Of a stretch of DNA of 64,000 bases, positions 51,041-59,671 are shown piece by piece. Within the stretch, counting starts at the first letter, position 1, and every line of letters starts with the position of its first letter. This DNA is from G963662265 sp963668545 (GTDB lineage Bacteria > Spirochaetota > Spirochaetia > CADAEX01), in NCBI GenBank assembly GCA_963668545.1, contig OY764868.1:2108001-2172000 (forward strand), in the 5' to 3' direction. The position numbers and the translations under genes are program-made. The notes under the pieces are model-generated. The model saw only the letters and a list, made by a program, of their open reading frames with translations. It ran no database searches and was not told the DNA's origin.

Positions 51041-51073
51041 AGAGGAAGACCGGATGACCGGCTTCCTCTTTTT
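51041..51073 (+). terminator. intrinsic terminator after hisG
   Basis: AGAGGAAG-n-CCGG, four bases, CCGG-CTTCCTCT: a 12-base stem with one bulged A, followed by TTTTTATTT on the plus strand. Confidence 0.9.
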
Positions 51074-51112
51074 ATTTATCTCAAGGGAAAACAGGCATAT
51101 ATGATGCTGCAT

Positions 51113-52057
51113 TTACATCCTCACCGGCTCAACAAGTTTCAGGATTTCATTATAATCATCAGCTGAACACAGATCATTACCCTTCATCATTGCAGTTGCT
51201 GTAGATGCAGCGACACCACTCTTAAGCATTTCATCAACACCTCTGCCGCTTAAAATGGCATTGCATATTGCCCCTATCATGGAATCCCCTGCCCCTACAG
51301 TACTCAGGACTTCCACCTGAGGAGCTTCAGCGCTCCAGAATTCCCTGCCGTCAGATATTACAGCACCTTTAGGCCCCATGGAAATACAGACTATCCTGAT
51401 CCCCTTATCTGTAAAAAAACTGCACATTTCAGCTGCATCATCAAAGTTTGTTATTATCCTGCCATAAGACTTTTCAATTTCATAAGCATTCGGTTTTATA
51501 AAGTAGGGAACACTTTCAATCCCTTTTTCCAGAAGCGGCCCCTCTGTATCAAGAACTGTCATTAATCCGGCTGTATTTGCCTCTGAGATCAGTTCCTTAT
51601 ACACTGTGTCAGGGATTCCGGGCTGTACACTTCCTGAAAAAAGTATCATGTCACCTACTTTAAAATATTTTCTGACAAGAAGAAAAAGTTTTTCCAGCTG
51701 GTCACTGCTGATCTCAGCACCTTTGTCATTTATTTCAGTTATTATGGATGTATCCCTGTCATATACCTTCAGATTGACACGCAGGTCTCCCGGGATTTCA
51801 ACAAATTCATTGGCAACATTATTTGTTATAAAATATTTTTCTGTCATCATTCGGCTGTGTTTGAAACTGAATCCCAGACAGAAGGAATCTCCCCCAAGTC
51901 TTTTGTTTACAATTGCCGCATGATAACCCTTTCCTGCAACATTGGAGCTGCTTTCCAGAATTCTGTTCATTTCTCCGTAACGGAATTTTTCAATCTCCAC
52001 CGACTTGTCAATCGAGGGATTTACTGTGACTGTCAATAAAAGCTTTTCCTTTCCCAT
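51113..52057 (-). CDS. PfkB-family 1-phosphofructokinase/tagatose-phosphate-type kinase
   Basis: A ribokinase-fold sugar-phosphate kinase of 314 residues. It opens with LTVTVNPSIDKSVEIEKF as in FruK/LacC, has NVAGKGYHAAIVNKRLGG as PfkB motif 1, and carries the anion hole and catalytic aspartate in STVGAGDSMIGA. I start at the ATG at 52057, with AGGTGGG before it; an upstream in-frame ATG at 52120 adds residues unlike the family. Candidate substrates are fructose 1-phosphate or tagatose 6-phosphate. No PTS or sugar genes are adjacent. Confidence 0.87.
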   Translation of the reverse strand: MGKEKLLLTVTVNPSIDKSVEIEKFRYGEMNRILESSSNVAGKGYHAAIVNKRLGGDSFCLGFSFKHSRMMTEKYFITNNVANEFVEIPGDLRVNLKVYDRDTSIITEINDKGAEISSDQLEKLFLLVRKYFKVGDMILFSGSVQPGIPDTVYKELISEANTAGLMTVLDTEGPLLEKGIESVPYFIKPNAYEIEKSYGRIITNFDDAAEMCSFFTDKGIRIVCISMGPKGAVISDGREFWSAEAPQVEVLSTVGAGDSMIGAICNAILSGRGVDEMLKSGVAASTATAMMKGNDLCSADDYNEILKLVEPVRM

Positions 52058-52292
52058 ATCCCACCTTTCTGCCGTTCCCCCTTTAAAATGCTGACATTCT
52101 GCATGTTCTCTTTTCAACAATGAATCACTTCAGATAGACAGCAGAGGTTAACTTATATTATATTCTGTAAATCATAATTTAAAAATATTTTTTTCCGGGC
52201 CATAGGAACTGAAGTAAGGATCCGGCAGCTTTTCAGTTCCATATATTGAACATATTTTTATTATAGTATATATTCAGCAGCAGGATACAGTT

Positions 52293-52712
52293 ATGAGGAA
52301 TTCAGAGTTTGAGCTGGTAAGCAATATAAAACTTATAAGCATTTATATCTTCAACAAGGAATCATCTATCAGGGCAATAAATGATATTTATGCTGCTGTT
52401 GAAAAATTCAACCTTAAAACAGAACTGATTAAAATCACCTCAATATCCTTTTCTCTTGCTGTAGTTGAAAATGAAAATACAGACCGCTTTATAGAAAGCC
52501 TTGATAATTATTCGGAAATACATGTAAAGAAGAATCTTTCAGTACTGCATATAAGCAATGATTCTTTCTCAGACGGTCTTCTGGCGGAAATGTTTTCAAG
52601 GCTTAATGAGGAGGAACTCAGGATGGTCCATTACAGGCTTGACAGCAACAGAGTGACACTAATTGCCGATGAAAAACATCTTGATGAGATCTGCAGAAAA
52701 ATAGGGTGCTGA
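52293..52712 (+). CDS. stand-alone tandem ACT-domain protein
   Basis: A 139-residue protein that looks like the detached regulatory tail of an aspartokinase. The first half (KLISIYIFNKESSIRAINDIY ... SISFSLAVVE) and the second half (LSVLHISNDSFSDGLLAEMF ... NRVTLIADEKHL) each follow the beta-alpha-beta-beta-alpha-beta ACT pattern. ACT pairs bind amino acids. CAGGAT precedes the ATG. It lies between the PfkB kinase and the threonine-glycine genes, so sensing threonine, lysine or glycine is plausible but unproven. Confidence 0.6.
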   Translation: MRNSEFELVSNIKLISIYIFNKESSIRAINDIYAAVEKFNLKTELIKITSISFSLAVVENENTDRFIESLDNYSEIHVKKNLSVLHISNDSFSDGLLAEMFSRLNEEELRMVHYRLDSNRVTLIADEKHLDEICRKIGC

Positions 52713-52742
52713 ATCCTGCACAGACTCAGCACTCCAACCGGA

Positions 52743-53921
52743 TCAGATTCCCGAAGCTTTCTTAAAACTGTCTATCAGAATTTCAATATCCTTGTATGAA
52801 TGGCTGCATGAAAGCTGTACCCTGATTCTGGCTTTCCCCCTTGGGACAACGGGATATGAGAAAGGTATTACATAAATCCCGTTTTCATAAAGATATTCTG
52901 CTGTTTTCACTGCCCTGATCTCATCATATAGCATAACAGGGACAATTGCTGTTTTACCGTCCGGTACATCGAACCCCATTTGTTTCATTCTGCTTCTGAA
53001 AAAATCAGCTTTTTCCATAAGGTCGGAGGAATACTTTCCACCGCTGCCTTTCAGAAGCGACAAAGCCTTTAATGTTGCAGCAGCTATTACAGGAGAAAGT
53101 GAATTTGAAAAAAGATACGGCCTTGACCTCTGCCTGAGCATTTCAACAATCTCTTTCCTTCCGCATATGCATCCTCCTGAAGCACCCCCAAGTGCCTTTC
53201 CGAATGTAGTGGTAACAATATCAACCCTTCCTATAACGCCGCAGTATTCAGATGTACCCCTTCCTGTTTTCCCGATGTATCCTGTGGCATGTGAATCATC
53301 AACCATTACAAGGGCATCATATTTCTCTGCCAGATCACATATCCTGTCAAGGGGGGCAATATCCCCATCCATGGAAAATACCCCGTCTGTGCATATAATC
53401 CTGAACCTTGAACCAGCAGATTTTATCAGGGCATTCTCAAGGTCCTCCATATCAAGATGCCTGTACCGTAACCTTTCTGCCTTGCAGAGCCTTATTCCGT
53501 CAATTATTGAGGCGTGATTCAGTTCGTCAGAGATTATTGCATCTCTACTGTCAAAAAGAGGTTCAAACACCCCTCCGTTCGCATCAAAGCATGCAGCATA
53601 AAGAACAGCATCCTCACAGCCGGTAAATTCTGCTATTTCATTTTCAAGATTCTTGTGGACAGACTGAGTACCGCAGATAAACCTCACAGATGAGAGGCCG
53701 TACCCCCACCTTTCAAGTCCCTCTGCAGCGCTTTTCATGATATCCCTGTTCCCTGAAAATCCCAGATAATTGTTTGAGCAGAAATTCAGGACCTTTTTAC
53801 CATCATCTGTTTCTATCAGGCTGCCCTGCAAAGATGTAAGGACCCTTTCAAATTTATAGAGTTTATTGTCCCTGATTTCCTTTATCTGCTGTTCAAGATA
53901 TTTTTTTAAACTGCCGTACAT
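52743..53921 (-). CDS. kbl: glycine C-acetyltransferase (2-amino-3-ketobutyrate CoA ligase)
   Basis: A PLP enzyme of 392 residues that cleaves 2-amino-3-ketobutyrate with CoA to glycine and acetyl-CoA. CSNNYLGFSG, DELNHASIIDGIRL, MVDDSHATGYIG and TTTFGKALGGASGG with PLP lysine 242 identify the alpha-oxoamine synthase family. The start is the ATG at 53921, after AAGGGGGA and one base beyond the stop of the dehydrogenase gene. A longer frame overlaps that gene and is rejected. Pairing with the threonine dehydrogenase fixes the function as Kbl rather than 8-amino-7-oxononanoate synthase. Confidence 0.94.
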   Translation of the reverse strand: MYGSLKKYLEQQIKEIRDNKLYKFERVLTSLQGSLIETDDGKKVLNFCSNNYLGFSGNRDIMKSAAEGLERWGYGLSSVRFICGTQSVHKNLENEIAEFTGCEDAVLYAACFDANGGVFEPLFDSRDAIISDELNHASIIDGIRLCKAERLRYRHLDMEDLENALIKSAGSRFRIICTDGVFSMDGDIAPLDRICDLAEKYDALVMVDDSHATGYIGKTGRGTSEYCGVIGRVDIVTTTFGKALGGASGGCICGRKEIVEMLRQRSRPYLFSNSLSPVIAAATLKALSLLKGSGGKYSSDLMEKADFFRSRMKQMGFDVPDGKTAIVPVMLYDEIRAVKTAEYLYENGIYVIPFSYPVVPRGKARIRVQLSCSHSYKDIEILIDSFKKASGI

Positions 53922-53922
53922 A

Positions 53923-54885
53923 TTATTCCCCCTTTTCCTTTTCCAGTCTTTTTTCAAGGACATGAAGCATATCAGTAGTCATTGAATCAAGATCATAATC
54001 AGGATTCCAGCCCCATTCCACCCTTGCTGCGTAATCCTCAAGGCTGTTCGGCCACGAATTTGCAAGAGACTGCTTAACAGGATCAATATCATAATCTATC
54101 TCAAATTCAGGTATGTATTTTCTTATATATGCAGCCTGCTCTTCAGGGCAGAAACTCATGGATGTTATATTGAAAGCATTTCTGTGCCTGAGCTTTTCAG
54201 GATCTGCTTCCATTACTTCAACAGCGGCTTTCAGGGCATCCGGCATGTATATCATATCAAGATATGTGTCTCCCCTCAGGAAACATGTATATTTTCCCTC
54301 CCTCACAGCAGAATAATAGATATCAACAGCATAATCAGTTGTCCCCCCGCCGGGAGCTGTCACATTGGATATAATACCTGGAAACCTGACCCCCCTGGTA
54401 TCTACTCCGTATTTATGAAAATAATAATCGCAGAGAAGTTCACCTGTTACCTTGCTTATCCCGTATATTGAAGTGGGTCTCTGGATTGTATCCTGTGGAG
54501 TATAGTCCCTTGGGGAGGAGGGACCGAATGCACCTATCGAACTGGGAGTAAAGATGGAACATTCTTCAGCCCTGGATATCTCCAGCATTGTGCAGAGAGT
54601 GTTGATATTGATATCCCACGCAAGCTGGGGATTTTTTTCCGCAGTAGCTGAAAGAAGTGCTGCCAGATGGTAAATCCTCTCTATCCTGTGCTTTTTAACA
54701 ACCTCATGAATCTGTTTTCCGTCTCTGCAGTCGATTTTATAGAATGGACCTGATTCTATCAGATCTGTATTGATATCATCCCTTATGTCGCTTATTACAA
54801 CATTATCATTTCCGTAAATACTCCTGAGCTTCTGGGTAAGCTCCGACCCTATCTGCCCCAGCGCACCAGTCAGAAAGATTTTCAT
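53923..54885 (-). CDS. NAD-dependent L-threonine 3-dehydrogenase, epimerase/SDR type
   Basis: An extended short-chain dehydrogenase of 320 residues that oxidises threonine to 2-amino-3-ketobutyrate. The NAD motif GALGQIG is at residues 7-13, the catalytic pair Tyr141 and Lys145 is in YGISK, and the TPSSIGAFGP strand supplies the serine. GVRFPGIIS and the TTDYAVDIYY region fit the threonine dehydrogenase branch. AGGAGG precedes the ATG. It is immediately upstream of kbl, and the XRE-cupin regulator is transcribed away from it. Confidence 0.92.
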   Translation of the reverse strand: MKIFLTGALGQIGSELTQKLRSIYGNDNVVISDIRDDINTDLIESGPFYKIDCRDGKQIHEVVKKHRIERIYHLAALLSATAEKNPQLAWDININTLCTMLEISRAEECSIFTPSSIGAFGPSSPRDYTPQDTIQRPTSIYGISKVTGELLCDYYFHKYGVDTRGVRFPGIISNVTAPGGGTTDYAVDIYYSAVREGKYTCFLRGDTYLDMIYMPDALKAAVEVMEADPEKLRHRNAFNITSMSFCPEEQAAYIRKYIPEFEIDYDIDPVKQSLANSWPNSLEDYAARVEWGWNPDYDLDSMTTDMLHVLEKRLEKEKGE

Positions 54886-54941
54886 GCTGCCCTCCTGTAT
54901 AACTTGATAAACACAGTTTCATACATTATAATGAATTTATG

Positions 54942-54990
54942 TTTGATATAGTATATTTTATTATAGTGATATTTAGTTTAATATGTCAAA
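54942..54990 (-). promoter_or_regulatory. threonine dehydrogenase promoter with flanking dyad
   Basis: Consensus TTGACA (54984-54989), an 18-base spacer and a consensus TATAAT (54960-54965) on the minus strand. TTTGATATA (54942-54950) and TATGTCAAA (54982-54990) form a near-perfect inverted pair around it, the natural operator for the divergent XRE-cupin regulator (inference). Confidence 0.75.
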
Positions 54991-55095
54991 CTTCAAACAT
55001 TGAATTTACCGGAATTTCAGTCTTTTCTGCTGCTTAACAGCTGATTTCCGGAATTATTTACTGTAATAAATACAATTACCGCATAAAGGGGTAAA

Positions 55096-55680
55096 ATGAT
55101 GACTGAAAAACAGCTTCTTCCCATAGGGGATACAATCAGGGAAATAAGAAAGGAAAAACATCTTACTCTCGGAGTCCTTGCTGAAAAAAGCGGGGTATCA
55201 AAAGCAATGCTTTCACAGATAGAATCTGATAAGGTTAATCCCACAATTGCAACATTGTGGAAAATATCAACAGGGCTGGGAGTTGATATAAATGAACTCA
55301 CAAGGGTTATTTCCGTTACAAGGAGAAATTTCACACTGACCAAAAAGGATGACATAACAATACTTGACTGTGATGAAGAGGGAGTTCATATCAAGACACT
55401 CACCCCCGTTGATATGATAGAAGATCTTGAAATGTATCTGATCACTTTCAAACCCGGCAGCAGACTTGAATCAGAACCCCATTTTCCAGGTACAGAGGAA
55501 TTCATTACCCTGCTTGAAGGAGAAGTTACAATTACTGCAGGTGAAAATATTTCAGTAATGCATAAAGACGATTTTCTCTCCTATCACAGCGATATCGAAC
55601 ATATTATTGAAAACAGCGGAAAAAAGGATGCCTACCTGCACATGGTTGTTCGTTACAGGAAAAAAATGCTGAAACACTAG
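55096..55680 (+). CDS. XRE-family transcriptional regulator with cupin domain
   Basis: A 194-residue DNA-binding protein. Residues about 10-66 form the helix-turn-helix (IREIRKEKHLTLGVLAEKSG, SKAMLSQIESDKVNPTIATL). Residues about 115-190 form a cupin barrel (EPHFPGTEEFITLLEGEVTI and a closing HSDIEHIIENSGKKDAY). Cupin regulators of this kind bind small metabolites such as amino acids. AAGGGG precedes the ATG. Its divergence from the threonine dehydrogenase-kbl unit suggests control of that unit. Confidence 0.9.
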   Translation: MMTEKQLLPIGDTIREIRKEKHLTLGVLAEKSGVSKAMLSQIESDKVNPTIATLWKISTGLGVDINELTRVISVTRRNFTLTKKDDITILDCDEEGVHIKTLTPVDMIEDLEMYLITFKPGSRLESEPHFPGTEEFITLLEGEVTITAGENISVMHKDDFLSYHSDIEHIIENSGKKDAYLHMVVRYRKKMLKH

Positions 55681-55726
55681 GAAGGTTCAATGCCGACGGA
55701 ATATATTTCGCCGGCAAAATATATAG

Positions 55727-56188
55727 CTATTTTATCTGCTTATTATATCTTTTATACTCAATCAGTTCATTCCCCTTCCTGAGCAAAAGTTTTTTCCTGC
55801 CCGCAGCATCAATTCTGTACCTTTCATCAGATGTAAAACTTGTCCCGTTTCCGATGCTTTTCTGTGTAAGTATGAGATAACCGTCTTCAAGCTTCCATTT
55901 CAGCACAAGAAGGGTATGCATATTAATAGACTCTGCTTTTCCGTCATTAAAGAGGGTAAATCCCTGAACATTATCAGGATTGCCTTTTTCTTCAATCCCC
56001 GGTAAAGACTCAACCCATGAACCGGTTATATCCTTTTCCGTGACAGAGTCCCCTGAAATATGGATATCATCATCAAAAAAGTTGAACTTCACATAACCCG
56101 CCCCTGCAATCAGAATAAAAACAATTGCTGATAGCAGAAATGTATATCTTGTCGGTTTGTTCTTGTTTTTTATTATCCTTTCAAACAT
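55727..56188 (-). CDS. membrane-anchored lipocalin-like protein
   Basis: A 153-residue protein with a basic N terminus, one membrane helix (TFLLSAIVFILIAGAGYV) and an extracytoplasmic domain. The pattern GSWVESLPG, VQGFTLFNDGKAESINMHTL, VLKWKLEDGYLILTQKSIGNG resembles lipocalin-like domains common in Bacteroidetes and some spirochaetes. Function unknown. GGGG precedes the ATG. It lies alone between the XRE-cupin gene and the glycine cleavage unit; neither neighbour suggests a role. Confidence 0.65.
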   Translation of the reverse strand: MFERIIKNKNKPTRYTFLLSAIVFILIAGAGYVKFNFFDDDIHISGDSVTEKDITGSWVESLPGIEEKGNPDNVQGFTLFNDGKAESINMHTLLVLKWKLEDGYLILTQKSIGNGTSFTSDERYRIDAAGRKKLLLRKGNELIEYKRYNKQIK

Positions 56189-56325
56189 CTTTATCCCCTG
56201 TGATGCCGGTTCTTTTTTTCATATACCCTGTTTTTTCCGGAATCAGAATGCAATGGGTGGATTATTGCAGATCAGGGGGAAATTAACAATAAGCAGAAGT
56301 ATATGAAAAGTGAATTGATAAATAT

Positions 56326-56350
56326 AAAAAAGGCGGCATTTTCTGCCGCC
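56326..56350 (-). terminator. terminator of the glycine cleavage operon
   Basis: GGCGGCA and TGCCGCC form a 7-base GC-rich stem with a five-base loop, followed on the minus strand by six U residues, directly after the gcvPB stop. Confidence 0.92.
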
Positions 56351-56365
56351 TAATATATAGCAAGA

Positions 56366-57799
56366 CTATTTATCATCTTCCCACTTGAGTACAGGCGTTT
56401 TTGCCGCAAGCACTGAATCAACTTTCCGTACAGGAGTACTGAACGGAGCGTTGAGAAGCAGATCCGGATTTTCAAAAGCCTCTTTTTTAATCTTCAGCAT
56501 AACCTCTGCAAACCTGTCAAGGGTTTCTTTCGACTCTGTTTCTGTCGGTTCAATCATGATGCTGTGAGGGATAATAAGGGGGAAAAAGACTGTAGGTGCG
56601 TGATAGCCGTAATCAAGGATCCTTTTTGAAATCTGGTCTGTTGTAATCCCTTCAGGAAATCCCCTGTCATTTACGATAAACTCATGCATGCAGTTTCTTC
56701 TGATCGGCAGGTTATATCCATCTTCCCCTGTAAGTAGGGCTTTAAGGTAGTTTGCATTGAGCACTGCTGTTTCCGCCACATCCTTTAGCCCCTCAGCTCC
56801 CAGTGTATTTATATATATAAATGCCCTTAAAAGTATCAGGAAATTGCCTGAAAAACTGTGAACCGGGCCTATGCTGTCAGGCATATTATATTTCATGCTG
56901 TATCTGTCGCCATCTTTTACAACAACAGGCACAGGGAGGTATTTTTCCAGCTTCTTTACAACTGTAACAGGTCCTGCTCCCGGGCCTCCCCCGCCGTGCG
57001 GTGTGGAAAAGGTCTTGTGGATATTGATATGCATTATATCAAAGCCCATATCAGCAAACCTTGCCTTGCCGAGAGTCGCATTCAGGTTGGCACCGTCCCC
57101 GTAGAAAAGTGAACCGTTTCTGTGAAGCATATCAGCTATCTTTGAAAGGTTCCGGTCAAAAAGGCCTGTAGTACCCGGGCTTGTAAGCATCATGCCGGCG
57201 ACATTTTCATCGAGCATCTCTTCAAGAAGTGCTATATCAACATCACCTTCGGGGGTTGATTTTGCCTCCCTGATATTGAAACCGCACATTGCAACAGATG
57301 CGGGATTTGTACCGTGTGCTGAATCAGGAATTATAATTGTGTCCCTCTTTTCACCGATGTCCTCAAAATATTTTTTCATGATCATAACACCGGTAAGTTC
57401 GCCATGGGAACCGGCAGCAGGGACAAGAGTAACTCCATCCATACCTGATATTTTTCTAAGGTACCCGGAAAGGTCGTATATTATCTTCAGGGATCCCTGA
57501 ACATTTTCCTCTCTTGCCATGGGATGAACAGAGAGGAATTTTTCAGACTTTGAAAATTTCTCGTTCACCTTGGGGTTGTACTTCATTGTGCAGCTTCCCA
57601 GGGGATACATATTGTCATCAACTCCGAAATTCATCTTTGAAAGTCTGACATAATGGCGTACAATTTCAGCTTCACCTGCTTCAGGCATATCAAGATCATC
57701 CCTCAGGAATTTTTTATCTAGAGAATAATCCTCACCTTTCCACTGAGGTACTGAATATTTGTTTTTCCCTTTTTTGTGCTTACTGAATATTATATCCAT
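56366..57799 (-). CDS. gcvPB: glycine decarboxylase subunit 2 (P-protein, GcvPB)
   Basis: The PLP-carrying subunit of the two-subunit glycine decarboxylase, 477 residues. The lysine lies in MHINIHKTFSTPHGGGGPGAGP; NFGVDDNMYPLGSCTMKYNPK and DSAHGTNPASVAMCG are GcvPB signatures. With GcvPA it decarboxylates glycine and loads aminomethyl onto lipoyl-GcvH. GGGGGA precedes the ATG, two bases after the gcvPA stop. It is the last gene of the gcvT-gcvH-gcvPA-gcvPB series. Confidence 0.96.
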   Translation of the reverse strand: MDIIFSKHKKGKNKYSVPQWKGEDYSLDKKFLRDDLDMPEAGEAEIVRHYVRLSKMNFGVDDNMYPLGSCTMKYNPKVNEKFSKSEKFLSVHPMAREENVQGSLKIIYDLSGYLRKISGMDGVTLVPAAGSHGELTGVMIMKKYFEDIGEKRDTIIIPDSAHGTNPASVAMCGFNIREAKSTPEGDVDIALLEEMLDENVAGMMLTSPGTTGLFDRNLSKIADMLHRNGSLFYGDGANLNATLGKARFADMGFDIMHINIHKTFSTPHGGGGPGAGPVTVVKKLEKYLPVPVVVKDGDRYSMKYNMPDSIGPVHSFSGNFLILLRAFIYINTLGAEGLKDVAETAVLNANYLKALLTGEDGYNLPIRRNCMHEFIVNDRGFPEGITTDQISKRILDYGYHAPTVFFPLIIPHSIMIEPTETESKETLDRFAEVMLKIKKEAFENPDLLLNAPFSTPVRKVDSVLAAKTPVLKWEDDK

Positions 57800-57800
57800 A

Positions 57801-59123
57801 CTAATCCCCCTGAAGCTGATTGATAAAACTGTCTATCTGTGACCTGCTGTTTACTTCTGTGGCACAGAAAAGAAAGCAGTTTTCAAGTTCAGGATACCAG
57901 CTGTCAATTCTTATACCGGGATCAAGACAATCTGATTCACAGTTTTTCATAAAACTTTCAGGATTTTCCGCTTTCATAACGAATTCATTGAAAAAGGGTT
58001 TATCATTAAGCGAAGAAAATCCCTTCCCTGAGAGCCTTTCCCTGAGATAGGCAGCAGAATTATGGTTATAGCTTCCCAGCTTGAAAAGATGGGGTCCCAT
58101 AAGGCTCATATATATTGCAGCCCTCAGAGCAATAAGCCCTTCATTTGAACATATATTTGAGGTTGCCTTTTCCCTCCTTATATGCTGCTCCCTTGCCTGA
58201 AGTGTAAGAGCCAGTGCTTCATTACCAGCTGAATCAAGGGTTTTTCCCGCAAGACGGCCGGGAATTTTTCTCATGAATTTTTCCGTTGCAGATATGAATC
58301 CCAGAAGAGGTCCCCCGAATGCGGGGTAGTTTCCGAGGCTCTGGGCCTCGCCGCATACAATATCAGCACCCAGTGAACCGGGAGATTTGAGGTAACCGAG
58401 ACTCATCGCTTCTGTAACAGCATTTATGAGAAAAGCCTTTTTCCCTTCAAGAAAGCTTTTTGCCTTTGCTGTATCTTCAACTGTTCCGAAAAAATTCGGG
58501 CTCTGAATCACAACAGCAGATGTTTCATCATCTATCAGATCAGGAAGGGTTTCATAGTCAGTTTCAAGCTCAGTAATCCCGGCTTCACTGTAATCAATCC
58601 CTGATGCCCAGCAGTATGTTTTAAGAACTTCCCTGTACCTGGGGTTTACAGAGCGGCTTACAATGACTTTGTTTTTTCTGTTTGTTCTTACAGCCATCAT
58701 CACTGCTTCTGCAAGTGATGTAGCCCCGTCATACATGCTTGCATTGGTAACATCAAGACCGGTCAGCCTGCACATGAATGTCTGAAACTCAAAAATTGCA
58801 GTAAGCGTTCCCTGGCTCACTTCAGGCTGGTACGGAGTATATGCTGTGTAGAACTCAGACCTTGAAGAAAGCTCGTCAACAACTGCAGGTATATAGTGAT
58901 TGTAAATTCCGCCCCCCTTAAAAACAGAAGCGAGACTGTTGCTTTCGGATATATCTGATACAAGAGAGGATATTTCAATTTCTGATTTTGCTTCAGGAAT
59001 TCCCTCGAGTTTTACATTCAGGATATTTTCAGGAATATCTGCAAAAAGATCGTCAATTTTATCTATTCCGATCTTTCTGAACATCTCCTTCCTGTCTTCA
59101 TCTGTCAGAAGTGTATATGACAT
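57801..59123 (-). CDS. gcvPA: glycine decarboxylase subunit 1 (P-protein, GcvPA)
   Basis: The N-terminal half-equivalent of P-protein, 440 residues, with FKGGGIYNHYIPAVVDEL, FYTAYTPYQPEVSQGTLTAIFEFQT, LTGLDVTNASMYDGATSLAEA and GEAQSLGNYPAFGGPLLGFI. It pairs with GcvPB to build the active site. I start at the ATG at 59123, with GGGAGA before it and one base after the gcvH stop. A longer in-frame start at 59186 lies inside gcvH and is rejected. Confidence 0.95.
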   Translation of the reverse strand: MSYTLLTDEDRKEMFRKIGIDKIDDLFADIPENILNVKLEGIPEAKSEIEISSLVSDISESNSLASVFKGGGIYNHYIPAVVDELSSRSEFYTAYTPYQPEVSQGTLTAIFEFQTFMCRLTGLDVTNASMYDGATSLAEAVMMAVRTNRKNKVIVSRSVNPRYREVLKTYCWASGIDYSEAGITELETDYETLPDLIDDETSAVVIQSPNFFGTVEDTAKAKSFLEGKKAFLINAVTEAMSLGYLKSPGSLGADIVCGEAQSLGNYPAFGGPLLGFISATEKFMRKIPGRLAGKTLDSAGNEALALTLQAREQHIRREKATSNICSNEGLIALRAAIYMSLMGPHLFKLGSYNHNSAAYLRERLSGKGFSSLNDKPFFNEFVMKAENPESFMKNCESDCLDPGIRIDSWYPELENCFLFCATEVNSRSQIDSFINQLQGD

Positions 59124-59124
59124 T

Positions 59125-59535
59125 CTATTCTCCCGATTCAACCAGTTTCCTGTAATCATCTGCTGAAAGAAGCCCGTCAAGTTCATCCGGAGAGGAAAGC
59201 CTTATTTTGACAAACCATCCGGCACTGTAGGGATCTGTATTGATTGTTTCGGGACTGTCTTCAATACTGCTGTTTGTTTCCAGTATTTTACCGGATACAG
59301 GAGTATATACATCAGAAGCTGCTTTTGAAGATTCAACAACAGCTATTACATCACCTTTTGAAACTTCCTCCCCTTCCAGATCATCTGTATACTCCATAAA
59401 TACAATATCCCCGAGACTGTTCTGGGCAAAATCAGAAATTCCACAGTACGCAGTATCCCCCTCAACCTTTATCCATTCATGGTTCTCCGAATATTTAAGT
59501 CCATCAATAATTTTTTTTCCTTTAGCTTCTCCCAT
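59125..59535 (-). CDS. gcvH: glycine cleavage system H protein
   Basis: Lipoyl carrier of 136 residues. The lipoylated lysine is Lys71 in VVESSKAASDVYTPVSG. YSENHEWIKVEGDTAYCGISDFAQNSLGDIVF and DPYSAGWFVKIRL complete the H-protein pattern. GGGAGG precedes the ATG. It carries the aminomethyl group from the P-protein to GcvT. No lipoamide dehydrogenase or lipoate ligase gene lies in this cluster. Confidence 0.97.
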   Translation of the reverse strand: MGEAKGKKIIDGLKYSENHEWIKVEGDTAYCGISDFAQNSLGDIVFMEYTDDLEGEEVSKGDVIAVVESSKAASDVYTPVSGKILETNSSIEDSPETINTDPYSAGWFVKIRLSSPDELDGLLSADDYRKLVESGE

Positions 59536-59671
59536 ACTGGAATCCTCCCTGAATTAAAATAACAGCACAAAGCTGATCAATATTCTATATTCTTATCTCC
59601 TGTCAGCTGAAACTCAACTTCCGGCAGACAGCAGATATATTTAAAACCAGTCATCAACTGAGTGGTCCGGC

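Noticed and set aside
53922..53963. Longer kbl start
   Set aside because: It overlaps the end of the threonine dehydrogenase gene in another frame. The ATG at 53921 has AAGGGGGA and fits the family.
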